Shown here: positions 31,638-43,100 of the stretch, one piece after another
Position numbering within the stretch: the first letter of the stretch is position 1
Layout: each line of letters starts with the position of its first letter
NCBI GenBank assembly: GCA_036877525.1
Contig: JAZGTH010000014.1
Span: 137,001-201,000 of the forward strand
Source: Chromobotia macracanthus
Taxonomy: Eukaryota > Chordata > Actinopteri > Cypriniformes > Botiidae
Length of the DNA: 64,000 bases
Direction of reading: 5' to 3'
Notes under the pieces: model-generated
Told to the model about the DNA's origin: nothing
Databases searched by the model: none
Seen by the model: only the letters and a program-made list of their open reading frames with translations
Program-made: the position numbers and the translations under genes

Positions 31638-34151
31638 ACATACAGACAGACAAATAGAGAGAGAGAAAGACAGACATACAGACAGAAAGAGAGACAGACA
31701 CAGGGACAGAGAGACAGCCATACAGACAAACAGAGAGAGACAGACAGACAGGCAGAAAGAGAGACACACAAACAGACAGAGACAGATAGATCATCGGAAC
31801 ATTTGCATACACATCAAAGAAAAAGAAGATTAAAGATGCAAACTTATTCTGCATCAATCTTTCATATCGTTAACATGTCTGATAACTGAACTGTCACCCA
31901 TCTGCATGTGTATCGTCTTACTGTCATGGCCGCAAAGCTCTGACTCAACCTGCGATGGGAGCGGCTCCTCAGACCCTCATGATGAAACATCTGCTGTGTT
32001 CAGATGATCAATTCATGATTCAATACAATTCATTATTGCACATGAGCACGCGTCTGTTCACACGTCTGTTCCTCCCTCCACTCACACAGAACTGTGTGTG
32101 GACAATCATCATAGTGTGCCAGTGTGTGTGTGAGAGGTTCAGCTCAGGTCTCATGAAGGTATATGGAACATCATTACTCAGATAAGAGACCAATAAGCAA
32201 CATGTAAGCCACCCAATAAAACCTACTTAGTATTCAAATAATTACTGTAATCGTATGGAACATTTCCTCACAGCGCTGATCCGCTTCAGGCAAAAAAACT
32301 GAATCATCTTTCTCAAATAAAACCAGCTGCGGAAAGCTCGGACACACACAATGTTACACTAAAGTGTGTCAATAATATCAGTCTTTAGCTGAATGAGTTT
32401 CCATTTGTAATAAACACAATTATCGTTTGTTGATATTACATTCAAATCAACGTTAACTACTGTTACCAAAACAACAAATATTCAAATGCTGCTGGCAATA
32501 TAAATGAAGCAACACAACAATCATTTTAATCTTCATTAACTTTATCAGAAGAATAATTTTACTCATTAGTGTGTTAAGATATGCTGTAATACTTCAACTG
32601 CTGAATCCGCAAGATTTCACTGTATGTTACCTCGCACATTAAACAATTTTAATCTAATTAGCTACAATGTTAAAGATGATGTTTCTGTGACCTTTGACCT
32701 CATCTGCATCTGTAACCCATCAGAACTAACAAAGAACTTCTAGAAGAGTTAAAGGTCCACATGTTTGTTGTAAGATCTTGATGACACTCCTGTAGAGTTT
32801 CTACAAAACACTTCTAAAGACCTCACTCGTGTTTCTGGACTCTGAGGTAAAGCCCTCACTCGTGTTACAGGATGTTCAAAATGTCTGATTAGATCATGTG
32901 AAATAGTTTGTGTGTTCACTAATCTTAAATGTGAATCACTAACCCTTATAGTTGTTCTTTCATTATACAGATAGGTGTCAAGGTGTCAGATTATTCCTCT
33001 GTGAAACACATAGCAGCAGAAGTTTGATGTACAATGTTGTAATATAAACAGAAGGCTTTGTGCACTGACCAGAACTCAGAAGAGTAACATCATTATCATC
33101 AAGGTCAGACATAAAGAGGAAACGTGCGTGTGTGTGCTGATCGATCATGTGATAAACTCTGAGTTTAGGTTTGTTTGTGTGTGCGTGTTACATTACACTA
33201 TGAAGTACTGTCACAGTTACATGCTTTAATCATGGTATCAGTAATACTACGGTACTTTAATACCATGGTACTGACTCATAACCATTTTCACGTATCACAG
33301 TATTTACACACACTAAATTTCTGGGCATCAATCTCACTTCATATATGAGCATGCTGGGGCATCATACTGTAGGCAAGCTTGATGCCCAAACATGCTGCCT
33401 AGGTAGGGAACTAACTAGGTTTTGAAACAGCCAATGTTAAGTATGGTTTTGGTGGGTGAGACTTAAGTAAAATTAACAAACTACCATGATATGGCGATAA
33501 TATTGGATATGGTCCTGAATATTCATAAATCAAGGTATGTCATAAAATACCATGGTTCTTTCATGGTACATCTACCTGATAAACAATCTGGTATTATCAT
33601 GGTACTGTTTAATTAGTGTCTGTCTGCATCATTTATTCTCTGTGAAAGTCTTTCACACTGGACTGCTACAGACACTAAATGATATTTCTTTATCTACAGC
33701 ACATAATGACTTTATTTAGCTTTGGTTTATTTCTCTCTTTTATTTTATCAATACGCTGTATTTTCCTCTGCTTATGTCAAGTCAGTCAAACAATATTCAG
33801 ATGTAATTTGGTGAAAACTTTTCAGATTTTCTATAATGTAAAATCACAGTGTGCGGTGTGTGATTATATAAACATTACAAACATCGTGACATTGATCACA
33901 CTGAAACCAAAGGCTGTAATGTACTGTGAGCTCTCGCTGTGATGCCACTGATAATGTGATGATGTGATTGATTGTGATCCTGCCTGTCTGACCTTCCTGC
34001 GCGCCCTGCTCTGTCCTTCATCATCATCATCATCACCCATCAGCCCCGCGGATGCTGTATCTGACTCTTCTCCTTCCTCCAGTTCCTCCTCGTCCTCCGC
34101 AGAGACCTTCAGCCGCTTGGGCGCGCGCTCGTACTCCTCCAGCACGGACAT
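16142..34151 (-). CDS. hnrnpll: Heterogeneous nuclear ribonucleoprotein L-like (complete)
   Basis: Nuclear RNA-binding splicing regulator of the hnRNP L family, which binds CA-rich RNA. Coding exons in order: 34151-33993, 24377-24259, 23664-23427, 22744-22659, 22317-22221, 22125-22053, 18492-18421, 17787-17573, 17359-17238, 17145-16944, 16548-16491, 16371-16273, 16197-16142; 1596 nt, 531 aa, every junction in phase. The N-terminus is acidic (SAEDEEELEEGEES, GDDDDDEGQ). RRM1 about aa 62-135 (SPSPVVHVRGLCESVVEADL), RRM2 about 156-235 (KVLLLSIQNPLYPITTDVLY), RRM3 about 322-394 (GNIEKVKFMKSVPGTALVEM), RRM4 about 443-520 (PPSCVLHFYNVPPCVSEEDL). It ends YTLKLCFSTSSHL, as in human HNRNPLL. All introns are GT-AG except intron 4 (22318-22658), which is AT-AC. 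Introns 1 and 6 are inflated by tandem repeats. HNRNPLL is preferred over HNRNPL by GRGKGKQRQAILGEHPSS-type linker and the C-terminal half. Confidence 0.96.
17996..18033. repeat. Short inverted repeat
   Basis: TTTAACGTTAGG and CCCTAACGTTA flank a short spacer in hnrnpll intron 7. It could form a hairpin; probably the remnant of a palindromic element. Confidence 0.4.
19060..21532. repeat. 2.5-kb minisatellite of mixed 11-bp and 19-bp units (hnrnpll intron 6)
   Basis: Built from two interspersed units, ACTACAGAGAC (11 bp) and ACACCCTTACTACAGAGAC (19 bp, the 11-mer with an 8-base head). From about 21000 the units drift to variants such as ACACGCTCACTACA and ATGCTCACTACACAC. It occupies most of the intron between the exons at 22053 and 18492. 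The long open frames it yields (RDTTETHPYY-type peptides) are by-products of the period. Confidence 0.97.
21906..21926. repeat. Short CA microsatellite
   Basis: About ten CA units in hnrnpll intron 6, shortly after the minisatellite. Confidence 0.9.
22318..22658 (-). other. hnrnpll: U12-type (minor spliceosome) AT-AC intron of hnrnpll
   Basis: Intron 4 reads /ATATCCTTCC at its 5' end, next to exon bases GGTGGA, and ...TTTTCTTTGACTGCGTCAC/ at its 3' end. The first ten bases follow the minor-class AT-AC consensus. TTCTTTGAC differs by one base from the U12 branch consensus, and its adenine is 9-10 bases from the junction. Joining here gives MVEFESIQNAQKAKAALNG, the sequence expected of RRM2. 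No GT-AG pair at this place gives that reading. Confidence 0.93.
25306..25372. repeat. (AT)n followed by (GTAT)n
   Basis: An alternating AT run near 25308-25340 passes into seven or so GTAT units ending near 25368, in hnrnpll intron 1. Confidence 0.95.
25480..25898. repeat. 38-bp minisatellite, about 11 copies
   Basis: Unit begins GATCCAGAGCTGAACTGATC and continues ATCACAGATTCTCAATGT. Copies differ by single changes (actctc, ctccagaactgaa, gaaccag, cagtgt). Located in hnrnpll intron 1. Confidence 0.96.
26917..29749. repeat. 2.8-kb CA-rich minisatellite with higher-order duplications (hnrnpll intron 1)
   Basis: About 75-80 copies of a 34-38-base unit of the form ACACACTCTCACATACAC then ACACACAAAAACAAG. 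Rare variants (caatctcacat; ctctcgcacacacacattc; taaacaag) recur at fixed offsets, for example 27311/28488 and 27390/28567, both 1177 bases apart, so blocks larger than the unit were duplicated. On the sense strand of hnrnpll the transcript would be GU-rich. Confidence 0.97.
31173..31191. repeat. Short interstitial telomere-like repeat
   Basis: About three CCCTAA units (ctaaccctaaccctaaccc) in hnrnpll intron 1. Too short to imply a fusion event. Confidence 0.6.
31528..31790. repeat. GA-rich microsatellite cluster
   Basis: Runs of GAGA, GACA and GATA units in hnrnpll intron 1, with (GA)n near 31588-31635 as the purest part. Confidence 0.9.
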
Positions 34152-34370
34152 GATCGATCAATCAATCGGTCACTCGCGCAGAGTTAATAATCAGACTTGA
34201 GATTGATGAATAATCCGATCAGCGCGCACGCACACGCGCGCAGCTCTCATCCGGCAACAGTTCTGCGCGCTCACGACCTCACGCGCACACACGCACCCTC
34301 AGCCTGAGCGCGCTCACTGCGGCTCTCTGACGTCACGCCCGCGGTGCTGATTGGTTGAGAAGGGGACATG
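34152..34370 (-). promoter_or_regulatory. CpG-rich promoter region of hnrnpll
   Basis: CG-dense sequence directly upstream of the hnrnpll ATG (34149-34151), with an inverted CCAAT box (gattggttg near 34349-34357 on the top strand, reading CAACCAATC toward the gene). The transcription start is not determined. Confidence 0.6.
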
Positions 34371-35039
34371 CGCCAAACCTTAGACGTGTTCTGTAATGTA
34401 ACACATTGCATCAATTGACAACAAAAATAATAACAAACACTTTTATTTTCTGTTTCAATGAAGAGAACTTATGAATCTCATAAATCTATCAAAGCTTTTA
34501 AATCTATCGTCTGCAAGTTAATCAACAAACATATCACATACATACATCATATTCTACAGTACATATCCAGCTTACTAATATTAATATGAGACATAGGCAT
34601 TGGAGTAGATAAAAATCATAACAGTTCAGTGGCTCTTTGAGGAACATTACAACAGCATCAGAACACAGCAGAAGAACTCCAGACAAGCACACACATCCTG
34701 AACTATTACAACTGGAAACAGCCCTGCACAGCAAAACGCATTCACATCCATCATGTGAAATAAAAATAACATCTGCCATGTTGCTGAAAAGCAGAACATT
34801 GTTGTTTGATTTCTAAATTGTCAGCTCAGCTCTACCTTTGAACACTGGAGAGGAAACTGGTGAACTTACATCATCAGATTAAGTTTTTCACACCTAGCTG
34901 AGGGGTTGAAGCTTTTTCTAGCATTACACCTAGAATTTTAGAGAACTAGAGAGTCGATCTTCCCAGGCAAATTTTGTACAGATAAATTCAAGAAAACTAG
35001 CAAGAGTTTTCTAGAACAGAGATGTGTTTCAAAAACTGG

Positions 35040-35330
35040 CCTTTGTGAATCTTTGTGCATATGTGTGTGGGTTTAAATATGTGGTTTATGAGGACACAAT
35101 TGCGTATACTAATGTGTATAATAATGTAAACATGGTTTACAGGAACACTTCCTGTGTTCTCACAAACTAAATTGCTTACAACATACTAAATGGTGCATTT
35201 TTGTTAATTATAAAATGGCAAAAGGTTTCTGTAAGGGTTAGTGAATGGAGTTTACAGTTTGTACAGTATAAAAACCATTATGTCTATGGAGCGTCCTCAT
35301 AAACCACATATGCCAACGTGTGTGTATATC
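35040..35330. mobile_element. Inverted-repeat (MITE-like) element
   Basis: ATGTGGTTTATGAGGACAC near 35078-35096 is matched in reverse complement by GTCCTCATAAACCACAT near 35292-35310, enclosing about 200 bases without coding capacity. Consistent with a short non-autonomous DNA transposon. Confidence 0.6.
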
Positions 35331-36011
35331 AATGTGTGCTGAAATCAAGGGAAACTCAGCCATTAGGCTGTAATAAGGAGTTTCTCTCTAGAATCTTCTA
35401 AAATAGCTTCAGGGATTGACTGATGAAGTTGAGAGACACAAAGCTGCTTGTATCATCTTGACATCAAATTTACTCATCTGCACAGTAAATGTAGAAGTTA
35501 CCAAACACTTGTCATACTATACATTTAATCAGCCAGAAATGCTTCAAAAACAAATGTCTTGTTTGCATGTTTTTCAGTTTATCAGATTATAGTTCATTGT
35601 ATGAGACTCCATGATGTCATGAGACATCATGACAACTCATCAGACCAGCTCATCAGACCAGCTCATCTAATCACAGTAAATTCTGTAACACTGCCCTTAT
35701 CTGACAAGAATCTCATTTAACAACAATTAAAATGTTTATGTCCCCTGAAGACTCCACAATATGAGCAGAAGATGATGTGTTGATGTTCAAAGACCTTACG
35801 GTGTCAAAAGACCTGAGGATAAACTGACAATCTGGTTGAAGGTTCTTTTCAGAAGATTTATTAAAAATACTGATGCTTGACCTACATTTAGTAGAAGCTC
35901 TTAGACTGAATCTGTCCTCAGATCCATGTCTGTCCAGCCCACACACACTGCTCAGATTAACACAGAGAGAATATCAGCATCTGTCTACATACTACAGTGC
36001 TCATTGTGTCA

Positions 36012-36173
36012 CAAACGAGATTTTGCTCACTTTTGAGCAATAAAACAACACAGATCTATGCAATGTCCCCATTTAGATAAGTAAACGAGAACGAGATTTT
36101 GCTCACTTTTGGGCATTAAAACAATACAGATCTATGCAATGTCCCCATTTAGATAAGTAAACGCACAGGTGTG
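36012..36173. repeat. Direct tandem duplication of about 83 bp
   Basis: Two adjacent copies each containing acgagattttgctcactttt, then gatctatgcaatgtcccc and atttagataagtaaacg, with only a few differences. The aatgtccccattta part is shared with the dispersed repeat near 1000. Confidence 0.9.
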
Positions 36174-37261
36174 TGTGGTCGCACACACACACCTGTCGCA
36201 CATTATCTCAGTTTATACAGTAAAATTGTGAAACATCTTCAGAAGAGGAAACGATGTGAGATTCTCTCAAATCCACAAAATCTGAATTATTTGAATGTTG
36301 ATTAATCAAAAAACTCTGGAGCTCAAATTCCTGTTTGTCATCAAGTGTAAATGAAGATCAGAGCTTAAAGAAAACAAGGACAGGAAGTGGCCAGAGGAAG
36401 TTGGTTTCACCAGAAACAGTTTGGTAACATAGCTGAGTAACGTCAACTGAGGTTTCGTTTGTACACCAACACACAACAGACATCTGTCACATTTAAACAC
36501 AGGTAATTATAACAACTAACCTGAAGACTGAGGCAGATGTTTAGACCACAAAACTGTCTTCTTATCATTTCAACACATCATTGTACAAAATAAATACAGC
36601 TGAAATGAGTTTGTGAGGCGACTTCAGCCTTTAAAAAAAACATCTGAAACAAGGAACCACATCATGTTATTTGTACATTTCCTTTCAAATGTGTTTACAG
36701 TTTCTGTAAAATCTAAAGATCAGCCTCAGCCTCAATAATGTGTTCCCAAGCAAATGTGAACTGTCATATATGAGCGATTCATCAGTGCAAATTGTTATGA
36801 AACCTTCTTATTTTTAACCATTTTCACTTTCCAGTAAATTCTAGCTGAATAACATCAGTAAAGCCAAATAACATCCTGCAAAATCCAGTGATGAGACAAC
36901 CCTCCATGAGTGAGATAATCCTCCATGACACAGTTTCAAACATACACGCGTTGTCTGAACACAGACACTGAACAAATTTTCATTTGATTTAAAACCTAAA
37001 CACGAGAATCAAGAGAATGACAAAAGCTCTACATGTGCCAACAACATCAGAACAAATACATTAGACAAATTAAATATTAGCTTCATTTATGAAAATGTGC
37101 TGTACACTTTACTTGTCTGCCAGATTAAAATAAGTGTCTAGGTGAAGGATACCCCAACTAACAATTTTAGGTTGGGTGAATGTTTCCCCATTGTTTCCAT
37201 TAAGACGTTTTTATATGATTTATTATGATGGATGGATGATGGAGAAATGGTTTTTGTAAAT

Positions 37262-37345
37262 GAAATGAAATTCAATTTATTTATATAGCACTTTTTGCGA
37301 TTTTGCATTGCTTCAAAGCAGCTTTACATATAATGAAAATAAAAC
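37262..37345. mobile_element. Interspersed fish repeat fragment
   Basis: Contains the widespread teleost pattern 'ttcaatttatttatatagca ... cttcaaagcagctttacat'. Recognised by pattern only; likely a SINE/LINE tail. A related piece may lie near 38440-38515 (aaaaagcgctacataaataa). Confidence 0.45.
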
Positions 37346-38004
37346 ACAGAAAACAGAAAAAGCTAAGCTAAGTCAAATGTCAGTTAAATGTCAGCAGTCT
37401 TGCAGTAAGCAAGCATGCTGTTATTAAGACGTTTGTGCTGACAGCTGAGTCTGATCTAGAATCAGTTGAAATATATAACCAAAGACACCGGTGTCTATAA
37501 CACACACATGATGTCTATAAACCGTCTCGTTGTCAGTCATGAAAATGTAAACGTGACTGAGATTCAGAGCAGTGATATAAGGGATCTCCTGATATTTTCT
37601 TGATCTGGCACAAACTCAGACTCAGATTGAGGGCGACTGAGTGAGCAGGTCACATTTTGCCTTTAGCTAATTGAGCTATTAAAAGTATAAGCGCTCTAAC
37701 TAGGTGATGATCAAACCGAGAGAGAAAGAAGCAGCAGTACTCGCCCACATTTGTCCTTTATCTCTAAAGATGAAACTGTTTCCTGCAGGTATCAGTCTGT
37801 CAGTATGAGAACATTAGGGAACTGAACATGGTTCTGGATTACGAAGGTTTGTACCTCAGTGCTTGTGTTGACACACACATCTGTTTATTAACCATCAGTG
37901 TGAACAGACCAACGTAAAACCAAAACTCCATTTACCTTCTTATATGGCCTGCTGCACTTTTTGTGAATGAATTATTAGTGATTATTAAAGTATTAAGTTG
38001 ATCA

Positions 38005-38140
38005 GTGTTCCTGTAGCTTAACTGGTAGAGCATTTTGTCAGCAGGGTTAAGGTTGTGGGTTCGATTCCCGAGGAGCACGTGTATGATAAAATGTCTTAAA
38101 TGTTATAAGTCGCTTTGAATGAAAGTCTCTAAAATACCCT
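38005..38140 (+). mobile_element. tRNA-derived SINE
   Basis: Has a tRNA-like head with A box (tagcttaactggtagagca), B box (ggttcgattcc inside gttgtgggttcgattcccg), and a tail containing ataagtcgctttgaatgaaa, the arrangement of cyprinid SINEs. The anticodon region does not fold as a proper tRNA, so it is not scored as a tRNA gene. Confidence 0.8.
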
Positions 38141-40016
38141 TCAGACAGAGACTTTCACAATGCAGTCAACTCTGATGGATGTCCTGCCCCGTGGTAAAAC
38201 CCGCATATAGAAACCGAATCACAAGAACAGACTAAACCAACAGGACAGATTCTTCTCCTAAAACAACAGCGCCATCTGCTGGTACAGCGTCACCACGACA
38301 AATCCCACGTTACAAATGTGGATCTTCCCTGTTGTACGGGAGGCAGATACACTCTGTCAGTATAAATCTAGATACAATGTGCAATAATATGTATTCTATA
38401 TGTGTTATGTATATTTCTTTATTGTTCTGTTTTTGTGCTTTTCCTTTATATGTGCTTTATAACTGCTTTGAATCAATGCAGCATAGTAAAAAGCGCTACA
38501 TAAATAAATCCTAGTTGAACAAAATTCACTCAGAAATTCTCATTCTCAAGAAAACAGATCATATCTAAACCAGAACCTTAAAACTGCACTAAACATCATA
38601 GCTGTAGTTCACATGTATCTGCAGGTAACAGAGATGCAATTATTAAACAAACCCAAATGAACACTAATGCAACATTTGACAAACATTCTGAACTGCAGTC
38701 AGCGACATACTAGTCGATCAAACATGTTTTCACAATGTGACAATAGAAAAAAATAGTGTAAAAAACTTTTTTGTATAAGAAATATTTGATCAGCACAAAT
38801 TGTGTTAATCAGATTAAATCTGTGATTAAAGCTCATGTCATTGTTAAAGAAATGAACAGTGCTGTTGGTAGATTTGTTTTAATTAAAAAAAAATGCATTC
38901 ACTGTATTTGCATTCACATGATCTCAGAAATGGGTTTTCAGAAATGTGAAAATAAGTCTGTTGCACTGTGTTGGAAATGAACACTGATAAAGATCATGAG
39001 AAACATTCTACAAACACAGTTTCAATGTGATTGTACATTTAAATGTAACTGCTCAAATGAGTAACTGTGTTCTTATTGCTATGTAAACTGCTTCTTACAT
39101 GCACCTACTAATCAACCAAATGTTCAGAACAAATGTTAACAAGGCAAAAAAAAAAGACACTGTAAAAACTAGAACAATGGTTTGTATGCTTGTACATTTC
39201 CTTGGGTTTATCATTTTGGGTTTTTCACACCCTCTGCGCGGTTTAAGAAATGTTTACACATATTTCACCCGCAGATAAAAATTTGCTGTTTATTTGGGAT
39301 AAGGATAAATATTAAATCTGCATTCACGCTTTAACGTGTTTGGTATGATTATTTTAATTATTGTGGATGTGCCAATGTGAATTACCCTCAACTTCAAAAC
39401 GGTAAGAAAAAAAAGGGAGAAATGTTGGTTTTTTCATGGTTTTTCTAAATTGTTTTTTTTTTACTTGCCATAACTTTCTCATTAATGCATCAGTAAGCAA
39501 GAAGCTCTGTGAAGAATATTAAAATGAGCACCAGTGATCCCTTTGCTTAACTCAATTTGAGAACCACTGATCTAATACCTGAATAAAATGATTTACGACT
39601 AGAATTGCTGTACAATCGCTGTCAGCAAATTAATTTGCGTTAGCTCTGTTGTCTGCACAAAGTGCGCACGTGCAGTTTGTGCATTCTGAGAGTGTATTTC
39701 GGTAGCCAGGCGCTATTGAAGAGAGGCTGTGTGAAACTCAAAACAAAGGCAAAACAATTGAAAACAGCTGCACCAGCTGACAGTCATCACAACAAATCTC
39801 ACACATTACAAAGGTTACTTTTCACTTCATTTAATTAACACATACAAAATTCAACCAAATGAATGTGTATATGTAACATATACTGCACAAAAAACTATGT
39901 ACAAAATTAGTCCAATGTTTTCTCATATACTGAACTTAAGAGAAAAATTGATTTAAAGGATTTCACACAAAAACCTTTGTACTATAAAAGAACATCAGAA
40001 GAACAGCTTTCTTATT

Positions 40017-40022
40017 TTTATT
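40017..40022 (-). other. Candidate polyadenylation signal of srsf7
   Basis: Top-strand tttatt gives AATAAA on the minus strand, about 100 bases past the srsf7 stop. Other copies further on (for example near 39288) would give a longer 3' UTR. Confidence 0.35.
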
Positions 40023-40118
40023 CTCTAAATTACTTTAACTATACTGCATTAAGTGTTGCCCGAACCCGTGACAACACACACGTCAAACCGAGGTGCTTCA
40101 GGAAAACATCTGGGATTA

Positions 40119-43100
40119 TCAGTGGTCTCGCTCTGGACTGTCACTTCCTGCTGGACTCTGAGAGGGTGACCGACTGAAACAGGAACATTACAATTGCTCT
40201 TCTGATTTTGAGCTGAGTAGCTGAGTAGTGTACTCTGTTTGAATGTATGAGGAGATGCTGGTGAGATACGTGTGTGTGTCTCACCTCCTCGCTGGAGAAC
40301 CAGACTTAGATCTTCGGACTGAAACAGACCTACAGAACCAACAACACAAACCCATGTGACTAAAGACACTCATTATACAGCAATATGATTTAAGTCGAAT
40401 GCACATGAACTTCAGAGCAGGTGCTGAAATAGGTCACCTGCTCCTGGGGACGGAGCCAGATCGGGACAGAGACCGGGATCTGGATCTAGACGGGTCAGAA
40501 GAAATAATCAATAAATAAAATTGTACGCATCAGTCACGGCTATGATTACAAGTTTTAAGCAGTAGGGGGCACAGTCACACAGATTATCAGGCCAGACCCC
40601 TTATGATGTCAACAAATGTTGGGCGTGCCCCAAGTCTGAACTACTGAGCCTGATTGGTTTAGCGCACTTCTCTCACTTCACCTGAGCTGAGAAACTCTCA
40701 AACTTTTATTCTGACTGTAATTAAAGAGTTCTTCTGGAAGTTACAGCTGAAACTTAGCAGAGCTCAGGATTCACACTTTTGACTCACCTGGATCGTTTGG
40801 GCGTGACAGATCGAGAACGTCTGGGAGATCCTGAGCGGGAATGACGAGGGGAGAAAGATCTGGACCTGAGACAAAAGACAGATTTACTGCTGACAAATTC
40901 TACAAACCCGATTCCAAAAAAGTTGGGACACTGTACAAATAGTGAATAAAAAAGGAATGCAATAACTTACAAATCTCATAAACATTTTATTCACAATAGA
41001 ATATAGATAATATCAAATGTTGAAAGTGAGACGTTTTGAAATGTCATGCCAAATATTGGCTCATTTTGGATTTCATGAGAGCTACACATTCCAAAAAAGT
41101 TGGGACAGGTAGCAATAAGAGGCCGGAAAAGTTAAATGTACATATAAGGAACAGCTGGAGGACCAATTTGCAACTTATTAGGTCAATTGGCAACATGACT
41201 GGGTATTAAAAGAGCCTCTCAGAGTGGCAGTGTCTCTCAGAAGTGAAGAGGATCACCAATTCCCCCAATGCTACCACGAAAAATAGTGGTGCAATATCAG
41301 AAAGGAGTTTCTCAGAGAAAAATTGCAAAGAGTTTGAAGTTATCACCATCTACAGTGCATAATATCATCCAAATCTGGAACAATCTCTGTGCGTAAGGGT
41401 CAAGGCTGGAAAACCATACTGGATGCCCATGATCTTCGGGCCCTTAGACGGCACTGCATCACATACAGGAATGCTACTGTAATGGAAATCACAACATGGG
41501 CTCAGGAATACTTCCAGAAAACATTGTCGGAGTACACAATCCACCGTGCCATTCACCGTTGCCAGCTAAAACTCTATAGGTCAAAAAAAGAATCCATATC
41601 TAAACATGATCCAGAAGTACAGGCGTTTTCTCTGGGCCAAGGCTCATTTAAAATGGACTGTGGCAAAGTGGAAAACTGTTCTGTGGTCAGACGAATCAAA
41701 ATTTGAAGTTCTTTTTGGAAAACTGAGACGCCATGTCATCCGGACTAAAGAGGACAAGGACAACCCAAGTTGTTATCAGCGCTCAGTTCAGAAGCCTGCA
41801 TCTGTGATGGTATGGGGTTGCATGGGTGCGTGTGGCATGGGCAGCTTACACATCTGGAAAGGCACCATCAATGCTGAAAAGTATATCCAAGTTCTAGAAC
41901 AACATATGCTCCCATCCAGATGTCATCTCTTTCAGGGAAGACCTTGCATTTTCCAACATGACAATGCCAGACCACATACTACATCAATTACAACATCATG
42001 GCTGTGTAGAAGGAGGATCCGGGTACTGAAATGGCCAGCCTGCAGTCCAGATCTTTCACCCATTGAAAACATTTGGCGCATCATAAAGAGGAAGATGCGA
42101 CAAAGAAGACCCAAGACAGTTGAGCAACTAGAAGCCTGTATTAGACAAGAATGGGACAACATTCCTATTCCTAAACTTGAGCAACTTGTCTCCTCAGTCC
42201 CCAGACGTTTGCAGACTGTTATAAAAGAGGGGATTCCACACAGTGGTAAACATGGCCTTGTCCCAACTTTTTTTGAGATGTGTTGATGCCATGAAATTTA
42301 AAATCAACTTATTTTTCCCTTAAAATTATACATTTTCTCAGTTTAAACATTTGATATGTCATCTATGTTGTATTCTGAATAAAATATTAAAAATTGAAAC
42401 TTCCACATCATTGCATTCTGTTTTTATTCACAATTTGAACAGTGTCCCAAGTTTTTTTTGGAATCGGGTTTGTACACTGACATAAGACACAGGAGCAGGT
42501 GAGAGCTCACGCACCTTCTGTCCCGACTGCGACTGTGGGAGCGCCCGTATCTCCGCCCTCTGGATCGAGACCGTGAGTGAGTGCGAGACCTGTGTGTCCA
42601 GAGAGGGACGTTACAAGAAAAGAGAAAGATCAGCCACATACACACAATCAGTTCTACCACATTACTGAGTGAATCTGAGCCTCACTGACCTCAACTACAC
42701 AATCACTTTACACTTAACATTACACATACAGTACAGATCAGGGCTGGGCGACATGTCCAATATTCACCATGTGTTCAGAAGGATTTTACTGGCCATAGAA
42801 AAATACGAAGCACTATGGAAATGATGTTTCCTAAAGGCATTAAATTATTTCCACAGTTCTTTAACGTTTCAGGAGTTCAGACGCATGTTTTAATAGCATC
42901 TCTGAACTAGTGGGTTTCACTCTGTTAATCGTTCCACAGCTTAAATATCCTCCCCATGTCTGATCACTAAAAACTGTGTGCCTTACTTATAATCAACAAG
43001 ATTTTTACTTTACTAAACATTCTGAATCTACCTGACAGCAACTGTTTGATTCTCTGACTGGAAAACACCAAAACGCTTTAAAGGCATTTCAGAGCCATAA

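Larger units (their letters stand above)
29760..33990. other. Remainder of hnrnpll intron 1
   Basis: Apart from the GA cluster and the telomere-like run, this holds only AT-rich sequence. Around 33220-33310 and 33530-33620 repeated TACCATGG-type words in opposite order suggest the ends of a decayed inverted-repeat element; this is weak. No coding exon was recognised. Confidence 0.45.
34380..40020. other. Spacer between hnrnpll promoter and srsf7
   Basis: About 5.7 kb without a recognisable gene; it holds the MITE-like element, the 83-bp duplication and SINE pieces listed separately. GALM, which sits here in human, was looked for and not seen on either strand. Confidence 0.6.

Noticed and set aside
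38005..38080. Possible tRNA gene (A and B box present)
   Set aside because: The stem-loop pairing and anticodon arm are poor and a SINE tail follows; it fits a tRNA-derived SINE.
34380..40020. GALM gene expected from human synteny
   Set aside because: No aldose epimerase-like segments could be recognised in any frame.
40285..40320. Alternative acceptor (TTTCAG/TCCGAAG) for the seventh srsf7 exon
   Set aside because: It puts the reading frame into a stop after three codons; the upstream TAG/GTCTGTTTC acceptor at 40329 keeps the RS frame.
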